A DNA stretch of 64,000 nt from Bradyrhizobium arachidis (GTDB taxonomy: Bacteria; Pseudomonadota; Alphaproteobacteria; Rhizobiales; Xanthobacteraceae). Where the stretch lies: the NCBI RefSeq assembly GCF_024758505.1, contig NZ_CP077970.1, positions 4,402,001 to 4,466,000 of the forward strand, in the 5' to 3' direction. Positions 18,601-26,933 of the stretch are shown here, piece by piece. The notes under the pieces were generated by a model. It searched no databases and was not told the origin of the DNA. It saw nothing but the letters and a program-made list of their open reading frames with translations. How positions within the stretch are numbered: position 1 is the first letter of the stretch; each line of letters starts with the position of its first letter. The translations under genes were made by a program, and so were the position numbers.

Positions 18601-21600
18601 TCATGCCTTGGACAAGGCATATCAGAACATGCTGCGAACTCATTGGCCGCGCATTTGATGCGGCGCAGAAAACCGGCGACCTCGTGTATGCGGGGATTTG
18701 CTCCGGGCTGAGGGTCCTGAATCTTCTTGCAGTCGGTGATGCGCTTGCCGACATCGAACGTGAAGCTGAGAGGGTACACTTAGGCCACATACAGCTTGGC
18801 ACAAACCTCGAAATCATCGGTGTGGCACTCGCTATCGTACGAATGCTACGCGGCGCAACGGCAAGATTTGGCTCCTTGGATGACGGGCAGTTTGATGAGC
18901 AGCGAATCGAACGCGATTTCGCGAACACTTCGGACGTGACGGCCGGCCAATGCTTGTATTGGATCTGCAAGTTGCAGGCCCGCTTTTTGGCTGGTGACTA
19001 TGCGAAAGCGGTTGATGCTGCATCGATGGCGCAGCCGCTTCTGAGCATGTCCCTCACGATCATGGAGGCGGCCGACTATCACTTCTACGGCGCCTTGTCG
19101 TACGCGGCGTTTTGCGATTCGATGCCTGTCGGCCAGCGGACGCCGACTCTGGAGGCCTTGGCCCCTCATCACAGTCAGCTCGCCAGCTGGGCCGCGGCCT
19201 GTCCTGAAAACTTCGAAGACCGCGCAGCGTTGGTTAGTGCGGAGATTGCCCGGATTGATGGTCGCGCGTTCGATGCCATGAACCTTTACGAGCAAGCCAT
19301 CCGTTCGGCACAGGCAAACGGCTTTGTCCACAACGAGGCGCTCGCCAAAGAGCTGGCGGCACGCTTTTACACCGCGTGCGGTTTCAATCAAATCGCGCAC
19401 CTATATCTGCGAAACGCCCGCGACTGCTATCTGCGCTGGGGCGCGGACGGCAAGGTGCGCCAACTGGATGCGATGTATCCGCGCCTCAGGATGGAAGAGC
19501 CCGCACCTGCTTCGACAAGCACGATCGCAGCGTGTGTCGAGCAACTCGACCTCGCAACGGTGATCAAGGTGTCGCAGGCCATCTCGGCCGAGATCGTGCT
19601 GGAGAAGCTGCTCGAATTGCTTATGCGCACGGCGCTCGAACAGGCTGGCGCCGAACGAGGCTTGTTGATTCTTTCACGCGGAGCTGAGCAACGGATCGCC
19701 GCCGAAGCAACGACGGACGGCGATTCGGTGACCGTGCATCTGCGCGACGAGGAGGTGGCTGCGACAGTGCTGCCGGAGACGGTGCTCCACTATGTCCTGC
19801 GCACCCGGGAAAGCGTTATTCTCGACGACGCGTCATCTCGCAATCCATATTCTGACGATCCCTACATCGTTGAGAATCATCTCCGTTCTATTCTCTGTTT
19901 TCCGTTAATCAACCAGGGAAGGCTTACAGGCATCCTCTACCTGGAGAACAATCTGACGCCCATGGCCTTTACGCCCGATCGCGTCGCCCTGTTGACGGTG
20001 CTTGCGTCGCAGGCGGCGATCTCACTCGAAAATTCGCGGCTTTATCGCGACGTCGCAGACCGCGAAGGGAAGATTCGGCGTTTGGTCGACGCGAACATCA
20101 TTGGGATCATCATTGCCGACCGCGAAGGTCGAATTCTTGAAGCCAATGACGCGTTTCTCCGTATCGTGGGATATGACCGTGAAGACCTCGTTTCGGGCCG
20201 CGTGCGCTGGACCGAGCTGTCGCCGCCGGAATGGCGCGAGCGCGACATGTTGACTCGGGCGGAACTGAACTCAACCGGGATAGTTCAGCCCTTCGAGAAG
20301 GAGTATATTCGGAAAGACGGCAGCCGCGTTCCTGTGCTTATTGGCGTCGCTCTGTTCAGAGAAGGAGGCGACGAGGGCCTAGCATTCGTGCTCGATTTGA
20401 CAGAGCGCAAGCGCGCGGAGGACCGCCTCCGCGTGCAGCACACCGTCGCGCAGGTCTTGGCGGAAGCGGCCACGATCGAGGAGGTCACTCCGAGAATACT
20501 GCGGGCCATGGGCGAGTGTCTGGGATGGGACGTAGGCGCGCTCTGGCGTGTGGACCGGGAGGCCGAGGCGCTGCGCTGTGTCGAGCTTTGGCATAAAGCG
20601 TCGATAGAAATCCCCGAATTTGAAAGAGCCGATTGGCAGTTCACCTTCAATCCGGGGGTGGGACTACCGGGCCGGGTGTGGTCCAGCCTTAAGCCCGTAT
20701 ACATTCCGGATGTCGTTCCTGATAAAAATTTGCCGCGCGGACCCATCGCCGAACGCGAAGGACTACACGCGGCCATCGGCTTTCCTATCCTGCTCGGGAG
20801 CGAAGTCTTGGGCGTGATCGAGTTTTTCAGCCGCGAGATCAAGCAACCCGATCAAGAGCTGCTCGACATGGTGGCCACCATCGGCAGCCAGATCGGTCAG
20901 TTCATTGAACGCAAGCGCGCCGAAGAAGCTCTGATGCGAAGTAAGGATTATTTGGCCGAAGCGCAGAAGCTGACGCATACAGGCAGTTGGGCTTGGGATC
21001 CCCGCACGGAACAGGTGCTGTATTGTTCCGAGGAAATGTTCCACATTTACGGCCTGGATCCACGGTCGAGCCTACCTTCTCGAGAAAATTTTCGACTGCA
21101 GATCCACCCCGAGGATCGCGAGTGGGTAAAGGAGAGATTTGAGGAGTCGCTTCGCAAAAAAATTGACACCTATGCCGAGTACAGGGTTGTGCTGCCAGAC
21201 GGAACAGTTAGGCACATCAGTGCCTCAGGTCATCCGGTTCTCAACGAAGACGGCGAGCTCATCCAGTTTGTCGGTACCGCTGTAGATGTGACAAAGCGCA
21301 AACAAGCTGAGGAATCATTGCGGGAAAGCGAGGCGAATCTCGCCCACATGAACCGCGTGAGCACGATGGGAGAGTTAGCAGCCTCGCTGTCGCACGAAAT
21401 CGCGCAACCGATCGCCAGCGCACGCAACAACGCGCGGGCGGCCCAGAATTTTCTGAAGATGCAGCCGCCGGACCTGGGCGAGGTCAGGGAAGCGCTTTCC
21501 TGTGTCGTCGGGGATGCCGATCGGGCAGGAGAAATCATCGATCGCATCCGAGAGCAAATCAAGAAAGCGCCGCCGCGAAAAGAGTGCTTTGACCTCAACG

Positions 21601-22073
21601 TGGCAATCAACGAAGTGATCGTATTGGCTCGAAGTGTGACCCTCAGGAATGGCGTTTCGGTCCAGACCCGGCTTGCAGAGGGATTACTTTCGGTTCTGGG
21701 GGATCGCGTTCAGCTGCAACAGGTCTTGCTGAATCTGATTCTGAATGCGGCTGAAGCAATGGGTTCGATGGAGGAGGGGGCGAGAGAGTTGTTGATCAGC
21801 ACAGAGGAAGGCCAAGCAGGCGCCGTCGTGGCCGTGCGCGATTCTGGGCCGGGCATTGATCCGGAACATCTCGACCGGGTCTTTGACGCCTTCTACACCA
21901 CGAAGCCCAATGGAACGGGCATGGGGCTGTCGATCTGCCGGTCTATCATCCGCGCTCATGGCGGCAAGCTATGGGCGGAGGCGAACGAACCCCGCGGCGC
22001 CGTGTTCCAGTTCACACTGCCGGGGGCGGAACGGGAGCTCACGACCCCTTCTCAGGCGAGCCTGCCGACCTGA
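15645..22073 (+). CDS. Giant protein-kinase-like / AAA ATPase / GAF-PAS sensor histidine kinase
   Basis: A 2142-residue multidomain sensor. Residues about 30-290 form a Ser/Thr-kinase-like domain: HKDIKPAN (catalytic loop, 134-141) and APEQTGR are kept, but the DFG motif is GFG (155-157) and the ATP-site lysine and glycine loop are not evident, suggesting a pseudokinase. Residues 305-700 are an AAA/STAND-like ATPase with Walker A GYSGIGKS (337-344) and Walker B LALFLDDLQWVD. A long helical TPR-like region follows to about 1290. Then come GAF (about 1305-1460), PAS (about 1475-1590), GAF (about 1595-1760), PAS (about 1770-1890), and a histidine kinase with SHEIAQPI near 1916, LNLILNAAEAM, DSGPGID and GTGMGLSIC. 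No receiver domain is attached; the convergent single-receiver gene at 22039 overlaps its 3' end by 35 bases and may be its partner. Confidence 0.93.
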   Translation: MVQQSLNVAYSDGSSQVLWEDGERVLSRGWRLDDNGNRLAVLLDARAIDQPSRSRLDRLAHELSLKDELDAAWAVRPLKVERGSGRTMLLVLEDPGGEPLARLLGSPMDLGGFLALAIGAATAIGKLHQRGLIHKDIKPANIVVHCADGHVRLTGFGIASRLSRERQAPEPPETIAGTLAYMAPEQTGRMNRSIDARSDLYALGVTLYQMLTGVLPLTAADPMEWVHCHIARKPVPPGERLESVPAPVSAIIMKLLAKTPEDRYQTAGGVERDLRRCLAEWEARRRIDDFPLGLQDTPNQLLIPERLYGRDREIATLLSSFDRIVKTREPELVLVSGYSGIGKSSVVDELHKVLVPRRGLFASGKFDQYKRDIPYATLVQAFQSLVRSLLSKGDTELASWRHVLLEALGSNGRLMIDLIPELKLVIGDQPPVPELPPQQAQSRFRLVFRRFIGALARSNRPLALFLDDLQWVDAATLDLLEDLLRPDSEHLMLIGAYRDNEVAAAHPLTRKLDAIKTAGGKVAEIKLSPLAQEHLGQLVADALRCELERAKPLAKLVQLKTGGNPFFAVQFLSSLVEEGLLKFDHDGARWSWDIDRIEAKGYTDNVADLMVGKLTRLPTEAQNALQQLACLGNIAESTVLSMVLGISEEQLDTSLWPARHQELVERVAGAYRFVHDRVQEAAYGLIPEQLRGEAHLRIARLLAARTSPEKRDEATFEIVNQFNRGLGLITSVDEREQAAELNLAAGRRAKASAAYVSALSYFITGRGLLAEGCWERRWALIFALDLHRAECELLTGALSDAESHLAALSARVTDMADRADVARLRIDLYLTLNQPSRSVAVGLEYLRYLGISWSPHPTDEEARQAYQHVWSELGRRATEELMALPLMIDPAALAELDVLNRLSSSAQYTDLNLYTLVVCQMLRLTLDRGNSDASAVAYGRLGMIAGLRFGEYEGAYRVGQLACELVEQRGLWRFQAGVYLNCGNMVMPWTRHIRTCCELIGRAFDAAQKTGDLVYAGICSGLRVLNLLAVGDALADIEREAERVHLGHIQLGTNLEIIGVALAIVRMLRGATARFGSLDDGQFDEQRIERDFANTSDVTAGQCLYWICKLQARFLAGDYAKAVDAASMAQPLLSMSLTIMEAADYHFYGALSYAAFCDSMPVGQRTPTLEALAPHHSQLASWAAACPENFEDRAALVSAEIARIDGRAFDAMNLYEQAIRSAQANGFVHNEALAKELAARFYTACGFNQIAHLYLRNARDCYLRWGADGKVRQLDAMYPRLRMEEPAPASTSTIAACVEQLDLATVIKVSQAISAEIVLEKLLELLMRTALEQAGAERGLLILSRGAEQRIAAEATTDGDSVTVHLRDEEVAATVLPETVLHYVLRTRESVILDDASSRNPYSDDPYIVENHLRSILCFPLINQGRLTGILYLENNLTPMAFTPDRVALLTVLASQAAISLENSRLYRDVADREGKIRRLVDANIIGIIIADREGRILEANDAFLRIVGYDREDLVSGRVRWTELSPPEWRERDMLTRAELNSTGIVQPFEKEYIRKDGSRVPVLIGVALFREGGDEGLAFVLDLTERKRAEDRLRVQHTVAQVLAEAATIEEVTPRILRAMGECLGWDVGALWRVDREAEALRCVELWHKASIEIPEFERADWQFTFNPGVGLPGRVWSSLKPVYIPDVVPDKNLPRGPIAEREGLHAAIGFPILLGSEVLGVIEFFSREIKQPDQELLDMVATIGSQIGQFIERKRAEEALMRSKDYLAEAQKLTHTGSWAWDPRTEQVLYCSEEMFHIYGLDPRSSLPSRENFRLQIHPEDREWVKERFEESLRKKIDTYAEYRVVLPDGTVRHISASGHPVLNEDGELIQFVGTAVDVTKRKQAEESLRESEANLAHMNRVSTMGELAASLSHEIAQPIASARNNARAAQNFLKMQPPDLGEVREALSCVVGDADRAGEIIDRIREQIKKAPPRKECFDLNVAINEVIVLARSVTLRNGVSVQTRLAEGLLSVLGDRVQLQQVLLNLILNAAEAMGSMEEGARELLISTEEGQAGAVVAVRDSGPGIDPEHLDRVFDAFYTTKPNGTGMGLSICRSIIRAHGGKLWAEANEPRGAVFQFTLPGAERELTTPSQASLPT

Positions 22074-22440
22074 GAGCCGCGTAAACACATCGTGTGAGAT
22101 GGTCCTCATCCACCGGCTTACGCAGGTAACACAAGACCCCATCGTTCAGGGCGCAAGCCCGATCAGCATCATTGGGAAAGGCCGTCACGAGGATTGTCGG
22201 TATCGCGTTGCCCGTGTCGATAAGATGCCGGTAGAGTTCGAGCCCGGTCATAGCAGGCATGTGGATGTCGGCGATCAGGCAAGCTGTTTCGGCAAGCCGC
22301 GGGGAGGCGAGAAAATCCGCTGCAGACGCGAAAATTTCGACCGTATAACCCAGCGATCTCATGAGCCTGTACATGGACTCACGAAGGAACCGATCATCTT
22401 CGACGACCGAAACTAGTACCTTTTTCATCATACCGCCCAT
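22039..22440 (-). CDS. Single-domain response regulator (receiver only)
   Basis: A CheY-like receiver without an output domain, up to 133 residues. The acidic pocket is VVEDD, the phosphoacceptor is in LIADIHMPAMTG (D58 counted from the first methionine) and the conserved lysine is in LRKPVD. Start codons at 22440, 22431 and 22428 are all possible. FixJ-type proteins share this N-terminal pattern (VSVVEDD..RESM.RL..SLGY), so this is a FixJ-like receiver lacking its DNA-binding part. Its tail overlaps the large kinase gene on the other strand. Confidence 0.88.
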   Translation of the reverse strand: MGGMMKKVLVSVVEDDRFLRESMYRLMRSLGYTVEIFASAADFLASPRLAETACLIADIHMPAMTGLELYRHLIDTGNAIPTILVTAFPNDADRACALNDGVLCYLRKPVDEDHLTRCVYAALRSAGSPEKGS

Positions 22441-22799
22441 GGCCGTTCGCTGGACGCGTCTGCGGGCAGATAACTATCCAATTATAGTGACACTCACATT
22501 GCTTGATATCTGAGAGAATGCCACCAGTGTGCCGCCTGTGCCCCGTAAACTTTGGTTTATCTGGACGATGATCGCGAAGCCTATCCGGCATGACTTGCAA
22601 TCGAGGCTTCGGCCGGACGAAAGCGGTCGCGGGATCGCAGCGGGCGAACTCTAGGACTCGCCCGAGCGCCCTAAGCCTTAGTATCATCGTCCCGCCCCCT
22701 TTGGATGTCCGAGCTCAACCCGCGCTCAATTGAGCCGTTGGTGACAATCCTCTTAGTTTTAGTGCATCCGAAATGCGCACAAGCCAAAAGGAGCAAACA
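22441..22799. other. Intergenic region, no gene seen
   Basis: About 360 bases between two divergent genes; AT-richer than its surroundings near 22480-22560. It should contain promoters for the receiver (left) and the small zinc-motif gene (right). No repeat or hairpin stood out. Confidence 0.4.
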
Positions 22800-23021
22800 A
22801 TGACTTACCGCCTCGAAAGTCACGGGTCCGACAAGGCCGTGCGATGCGCAGTCTGTGAGGGCAAGTTTGGTCTCGTCCGGCATTATTCGTGGCGAACGCC
22901 GCTTTGCTCCAGGAAGTGCGTCGATCGCTTCAAGGCGCGCCGCCGAGGTGACCACAATTGGATGGGCTGGTTCCAATTCGCTTTCGACCAGTCGCCCGAA
23001 AACCGCGCGAGGGCGTCATGA
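22800..23021 (+). CDS. Small protein with paired CxxC/CxxxC-type cysteines
   Basis: A 73-residue hypothetical protein. CAVCEGKFGLVRHYSWRTPLCSRKC arranges four cysteines as CxxC and CxxxC, a likely zinc knuckle, followed by the basic stretch RFKARRRGD. The ATG follows AAAAGGAGCAAACA. It overlaps the next gene by ATGA. I believe similar small proteins occur in Bradyrhizobium, but the function is unknown; a nucleic-acid or protein adaptor is a reasonable guess only. Confidence 0.7.
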   Translation: MTYRLESHGSDKAVRCAVCEGKFGLVRHYSWRTPLCSRKCVDRFKARRRGDHNWMGWFQFAFDQSPENRARAS

Positions 23022-23212
23022 CGCTTCAGATCTCACAACGAGGCAAGGAATATTTGAAGGCCGCGCAGACTTTGCTTCACACTGCCAAAACCATGACGGA
23101 CCAAGCCATTGCGGCTCAGCTTAGGGCTCTTGCCGACGACTACGAGCGGCGAGCCGAGAGGGCTACGCTCGACGACGCAGCCAAGGCGTTGGCTCGATCC
23201 GCCGAGCGCTGA
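23018..23212 (+). CDS. Small helical hypothetical protein
   Basis: A 64-residue protein, mostly helical and charged (GKEYLKAAQTLLHTAKTMTDQAIAAQLRALADDYERRAERA). Its ATG shares ATGA with the stop of the preceding cysteine-rich gene, so it is translated by coupling. No family is recognised with confidence. The conserved look of the helix and the coupling support a real gene. The 264 bases to the FixJ-type gene contain nothing else obvious. Confidence 0.6.
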   Translation: MTLQISQRGKEYLKAAQTLLHTAKTMTDQAIAAQLRALADDYERRAERATLDDAAKALARSAER

Positions 23213-23476
23213 ATACGCGTGGCAAACATGAGCTGATGGGCAGCTTCCCTCAGCAGCTATCGGGCCGACTAGAGATCGAACTTCGACCGAAAGTCGACCC
23301 GAGCGTCGGAGGGGAGTGAGCTGTGTCAGCGCGCGTAAGGTTTGGAGTAGCCTGCGCGTATCCGTCAGAAAAAAGGGGCTGTTCAGGTTCCACGATTGGG
23401 ATTAGAAATGCGCGGTCTGCCGGACCTGCAAACCAAGATGCAGGCTGATTTTCGTGATCTCTTCCGAGTGGCAGCG

Positions 23477-24112
23477 ATGTCTGACGCAACCTCCACCGTG
23501 TTGGTCATCGACGACGATCCGGATCTCCGTGCGTCGGTCGGGCGCCTGCTGCGATCGCTCGGCATTGACGTTCAGTTATTTGCCTCCATTTCCGACTTCC
23601 TCAAATCCGATCCACTGGATTGCCCCACCTGCCTGGTGCTCGATATCAGATTGCCCGGCCAAAGCGGCCTCGATTTCCAGCGCGAGCTGGCTGCGGCAGA
23701 CAGGGAGATCCCGATCATCTTCGTCACGGGCCACGGCGACATACCGATGTCTGTGCAGGCAATGAAGGGGGGGGCGATTGAGTTCCTGACCAAGCCGTAC
23801 CGCGACCAAGATCTTCTCGATGCCATTCAGCTTGGCTTGGCCCGCGATCGTGCGCGGCGGGAGAATGACAAGGACATGGTCTCCTTAAGGCAGCGTTTCG
23901 CCTCCCTAAGTCCCCGGGAGCGCGAGATCGTAATTCAGGTGGCGCGCGGCCGCCTGAGCAAACAGATTGCCCACGATATCGGCATCGCCGAAGCCACGGT
24001 GAAGGTGCATCGCAGCAGGGCGATGCAGAAGATGCAGGCCGGTTCGCTTCCAGAACTCGGCCGAATGGCTGACAAGCTCAAGCTGGTGCCTCACACGCCG
24101 CAACGCTCTTAA
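23477..24112 (+). CDS. FixJ/NarL-type response regulator with LuxR DNA-binding domain
   Basis: A two-domain response regulator of 211 residues. The receiver begins TVLVIDDDPDLRASVGRLLRSLG, with phosphoacceptor D56 in CLVLDIRLPGQSG and lysine in FLTKPY. The LuxR-type helix-turn-helix is LSPREREIVIQVARGRLSKQIAHDIGIAEATVKVHRSRAM. The start at 23477 fits the family; in-frame ATGs at 23396 and 23408 would add 27 or 23 residues. No histidine kinase is immediately adjacent on this strand; the giant kinase upstream is a possible partner. Confidence 0.9.
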   Translation: MSDATSTVLVIDDDPDLRASVGRLLRSLGIDVQLFASISDFLKSDPLDCPTCLVLDIRLPGQSGLDFQRELAAADREIPIIFVTGHGDIPMSVQAMKGGAIEFLTKPYRDQDLLDAIQLGLARDRARRENDKDMVSLRQRFASLSPREREIVIQVARGRLSKQIAHDIGIAEATVKVHRSRAMQKMQAGSLPELGRMADKLKLVPHTPQRS

Positions 24113-24541
24113 GATGTGCGTTCTTGCTCGATGTGCGTTTCGCGCGGCCGGATGAGTTGAGCAGTCGAGCAATCCGCAAAGCAAAACAGAAGAAAAGGCC
24201 GGCGGCGACGCCGCCGACATTCTCTTGCAACTGCCGGCTCGCGGGTCCGGTTCCGCTGCGATTATCTGCACTGAGTGTCAGAGCAAACGAAGAGCGGGCT
24301 GCTGCGCACTGTGGCAACGATTCGATCGATACTGACAGCCAAGTGATCCCGCCATAGCACTTACAATCTGTCCGCCCGATTGAAGCCGCCTCCCGGCTTG
24401 TAAATCTAGGTTTAGGCAACGCAACCAAATCTGTCACTGCGCGCCACCCGCGTGGAATAGCTCGCAGCACTCCAAATCGTCAGATTGCGGGTCAATAGCA
24501 TCTTTGCGGGGAGTAGCCCTGCAAAAGCAAGCGAGGTCATT
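24113..24541. other. Intergenic region with a GC hairpin
   Basis: About 430 bases without a convincing gene. A perfect hairpin (CGGCGGC at 24200-24206, three-base loop, GCCGCCG to 24216) lies 90 bases after the regulator stop; it lacks a T tract, so a terminator role is uncertain. Confidence 0.4.
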
Positions 24542-24988
24542 ATGCGATCGACTGCAGCTTTCGGACGCCTAGGGGGAGAGCTTGACGTCGGACGCGTCGT
24601 TCAGCGTCCGGATGCGGCCAGGCAACTCTTCGAGAGACGAACCGAACCAGCCGGCGCAACGCCAACAGAAGTTTCGTTCGGACCGTTTCGCCTGCTTCGA
24701 ACGCAGTTCCTTTTGCTGGAAGGCGACAAGCCCGTGCCTCTCGGAAGTCGCGCTCTGGAAATCCTGATTGCTTTGCTTGACCGCCACGGAGAGTTGGTCA
24801 CCAAGCAGGATTTGATGGCTCGCGTTTGGCCCAATGTGTTCGTTGAGCCCGCCAACCTCACGGTTCATATGTCAGCGCTACGTCGCGCGTTGCGTGACGG
24901 CCAAGATGGGAATCGCTTCATCGTCAACATCCCCGGACGCGGCTACTGTTTCGTCGCCTCTGTCGTTATATCGGCTCACGAGAATTGA
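24542..24988 (+). CDS. Winged-helix (OmpR/CadC-type) DNA-binding protein, stand-alone
   Basis: 148 residues, with the Trans_reg_C winged helix in the C-terminal two thirds: FGPFRLLRTQFLLLEGDKPVPLGSRALEILIALLDRHGELVTKQDLMARVWPNVFVEPANLTVHMSALRRAL..GYCFVA. In rhizobia this domain is usually fused to a large ATPase or TPR region; here the frame ends right after the wing. It may be a truncated copy or a genuine small regulator. The ATG at 24542 follows GAGGTCATT and is preferred to one 19 codons upstream. Confidence 0.8.
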   Translation: MRSTAAFGRLGGELDVGRVVQRPDAARQLFERRTEPAGATPTEVSFGPFRLLRTQFLLLEGDKPVPLGSRALEILIALLDRHGELVTKQDLMARVWPNVFVEPANLTVHMSALRRALRDGQDGNRFIVNIPGRGYCFVASVVISAHEN

Positions 24989-25282
24989 GCGCAACTGGCG
25001 GTGCACCGGGAAATTCGGGTGAGGCATTACCGTTGTCGCGACAATAGCAGAGCAGCCGATCACTGTAGCGAACATTCCCGTCAGCTCCTGGAGCCCGTCA
25101 ACTCGCCAGGAGGGTGAGAGCGGCGCCTCCTCTGCCGGCATCCGAAATCGTCACTCGCGTTTTCTAAGCCAAGGTTTATGTGGCCCAACTACAGCCGTAC
25201 GCTGAACAACCCACGTGCAATAGAAGACAGACCGGCAGAAATGTAAGCCTCCTCGCAACAACTCGCGTTCTGGAGTCCGCTC

Positions 25283-25591
25283 ATGAGGAGAATCACTGTT
25301 CTCATCGCTTCTGCTCTGATCAATGCATCTACAATTCCCGGACTTGCGGCGGAGTCCACGTTAAACAAGGATGTTAACGCCGCTCGCGCGGTCTCCGCGA
25401 CTGTAAGCAGCAAACCCGCTAATGCGGCCGACAACGAGAAGACTTGTCGCGCCTACGCCGCCTCATTTTATAAGTCAGCGATGCTGCGGCAAGCCGCTGC
25501 TGGCCGCGTCGACAGCGCGTGGTTGTTAACCGCGATCGATTTTGTGACTAACGCTTTCAACGACCTGTTGGCGACGAAATGCGTCAGCTGA
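25283..25591 (+). CDS. Small exported hypothetical protein
   Basis: A 102-residue protein with a signal peptide (MRRITVLIASALINASTIPGLAAES, cleavage expected after LAA at about residue 23). The mature part is helical with two cysteines (KTCRAYAASFYKSAMLRQAA and ATKCVS) that could form one disulfide in the periplasm. The ATG follows TGGAG. No family with known function is recognised. The preceding 294 bases (24989-25282) hold no gene I can support. Confidence 0.6.
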   Translation: MRRITVLIASALINASTIPGLAAESTLNKDVNAARAVSATVSSKPANAADNEKTCRAYAASFYKSAMLRQAAAGRVDSAWLLTAIDFVTNAFNDLLATKCVS

Positions 25592-25633
25592 CCCTCACTA
25601 TTCACTGACAATGACAATGCACGAGGTCCGCAG

Positions 25634-25774
25634 ATGATCATTTTTCCGCTCATGGCCACCTGGATGTGGTTTCAGATCATCACAGCGTCACCGCTCCCAT
25701 CCTCGGGCCGTCGTTACGACCTGCGCGAGGCGTCGAAGTCGGGGTCAACGGACCTGCATGACCGGATGGAATGA
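25634..25774 (+). CDS. Possible 46-residue membrane-associated peptide
   Basis: A short frame, MIIFPLMATWMWFQIITASPLP then a polar tail, with GAGGT 9 bases before the ATG. One hydrophobic segment at the N-terminus suggests membrane insertion. It sits in a run of small same-strand genes. Support is limited to the ribosome site and the amphipathic layout. Confidence 0.4.
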   Translation: MIIFPLMATWMWFQIITASPLPSSGRRYDLREASKSGSTDLHDRME

Positions 25775-25801
25775 TTATTGTAATATAACAGGAGTGAAAA
25801 C

Positions 25802-25990
25802 GTGGGTGATGTTATTCGATTTGTCTCAAAGTCCGAGCGGGAGCGAGCTCGCCTTATTCGCGAAGCCCGAGCGGTCTACGACAGCGTCTTTCCGCCATCT
25901 GATCCCGTCCGCGAGCAGCGGGACAAGGCATCCGCAAGCCATATGCGCATCGGCGCAGACGTTCATCACGGCGAGGGGGGCCCATCATGA
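25802..25990 (+). CDS. Small hypothetical protein, GTG start
   Basis: 62 residues (MGDVIRFVSKSERERARLIREARAVYDSVFPPSDPVREQ), charged and helical in its first half. The start is GTG behind ACAGGAG, a near-ideal ribosome site. It ends in ATGA shared with the next small gene, so the two form a coupled pair. Function unknown. Confidence 0.6.
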   Translation: MGDVIRFVSKSERERARLIREARAVYDSVFPPSDPVREQRDKASASHMRIGADVHHGEGGPS

Positions 25991-26196
25991 TCGCGATCAT
26001 CGCCGTGCTCTGCAGTTTGTCTTCTCCAGAAAATTGCCGCGAGCAGACCGTTACCACCTCGGACTTCGCTGACGTCTCGATGCAGTCCTGCCTGATGGGC
26101 GCACCGCAGCTCGCCGACTGGATGAATCAGCATCCGACTGAGCGTCTTGCGGCATGGCGCTGCGTGATCGGTCAAAGGGATGGCCGGGGTACTTAG
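25987..26196 (+). CDS. Small cysteine-containing hypothetical protein
   Basis: 69 residues with four cysteines spaced along the chain (LCSLSSPENC, SMQSC, WRC) and an N-terminal hydrophobic stretch MIAIIAVLCSL. The pattern C....P..CR......F....C, then W...HP....WRC is one I recall from short rhizobial proteins of unknown role. It is coupled to the preceding gene through ATGA. Export and disulfide formation are plausible, not shown. Confidence 0.6.
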   Translation: MIAIIAVLCSLSSPENCREQTVTTSDFADVSMQSCLMGAPQLADWMNQHPTERLAAWRCVIGQRDGRGT

Positions 26197-26239
26197 GGTG
26201 AAATGTCGACCAGCTCGTAAACTCGGAGCGTAATGTATC

Positions 26240-26460
26240 ATGGCGTCGAGTTTCGGAAGATCGTTTCGTGGGTTGGTCCTTGCGGCTCGTCCGGTTGAAC
26301 AGTTTCGTCCGCAGGACTCGAGCTCGAAGACCTTGCGGACTGTTGGCAGTGGCGTTTTCAATTGGCGCGCCGCAACTGAAAGGCTGCCGGTCTCGATCGA
26401 CATCAGCGATGTCGCGTTCTCTTAGGCCGCTCGCAGGCAACTTCTCATAGCGAATGTGGT
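26240..26460 (-). pseudogene. Remnant of a LysR-type DNA-binding domain
   Basis: Minus-strand translation from 26403 gives ETGSLSVAARQLKTPLPTV.RKVFELE, the recognisable helix-turn-helix of a LysR regulator. A frame change then leads to RTKLFNRTSRK, the usual continuation in this family. Upstream in-frame sequence has a stop, and the effector-binding domain is absent. This is a degraded fragment, on the strand opposite the small coupled genes. Confidence 0.6.
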
Positions 26461-26933
26461 CGACCCACGGGCATACGCATTCGGCACGATTTGCTGAGAT
26501 TTGGATTGCTTCACTCGCACTGACGTTCCTCGTCGGATACCAATTTGCCTCACGGAGGCGGACAGCTTCCCAAGTGCTCGGCGCGCCGCGATCCCCCCTT
26601 CGCCGCGGTTCGCCCGCGGCCGGTCCTTCCCTCCCGGGGACCGGCCGCTCCTCCTCAAGGGCCGTCGGGCAACGGCGCTGGATCGGATAGGCATGGGGCA
26701 CTTGGATCGACGAGTGTGGGAAGTCCAGTCGTCGAGCGCAAGACGGATGGAGATTCGCCGCAGCGCGCCGGGCGTCTCTCAGCCATTCCGATAACGGTCG
26801 GCTATCGACTCCATGGCGAGAGGTGATTTTCCTTTAGACCGTCATAGACCCAAACTTCGAGCTGTCGTCGCCCGCCCTCGTGTACGGGCCGAAGTCGGCG
26901 TTCCGTTGAACGATCGCAACTAAGAGGTCCGAC
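26461..26933. other. Non-coding stretch with an 11-bp inverted repeat
   Basis: About 470 bases with only spurious open frames on both strands. It contains the inverted repeat listed at 26614-26646 and must hold the promoter of the histidine kinase gene that starts at 26934. Confidence 0.4.
26614..26646. repeat. Perfect inverted repeat, 11-bp arms
   Basis: GCGGCCGGTCC and its exact reverse complement, separated by 11 bases. No T tract follows on either strand, so it is not a standard terminator. It could be a scar of a mobile element or a protein site. Confidence 0.6.
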
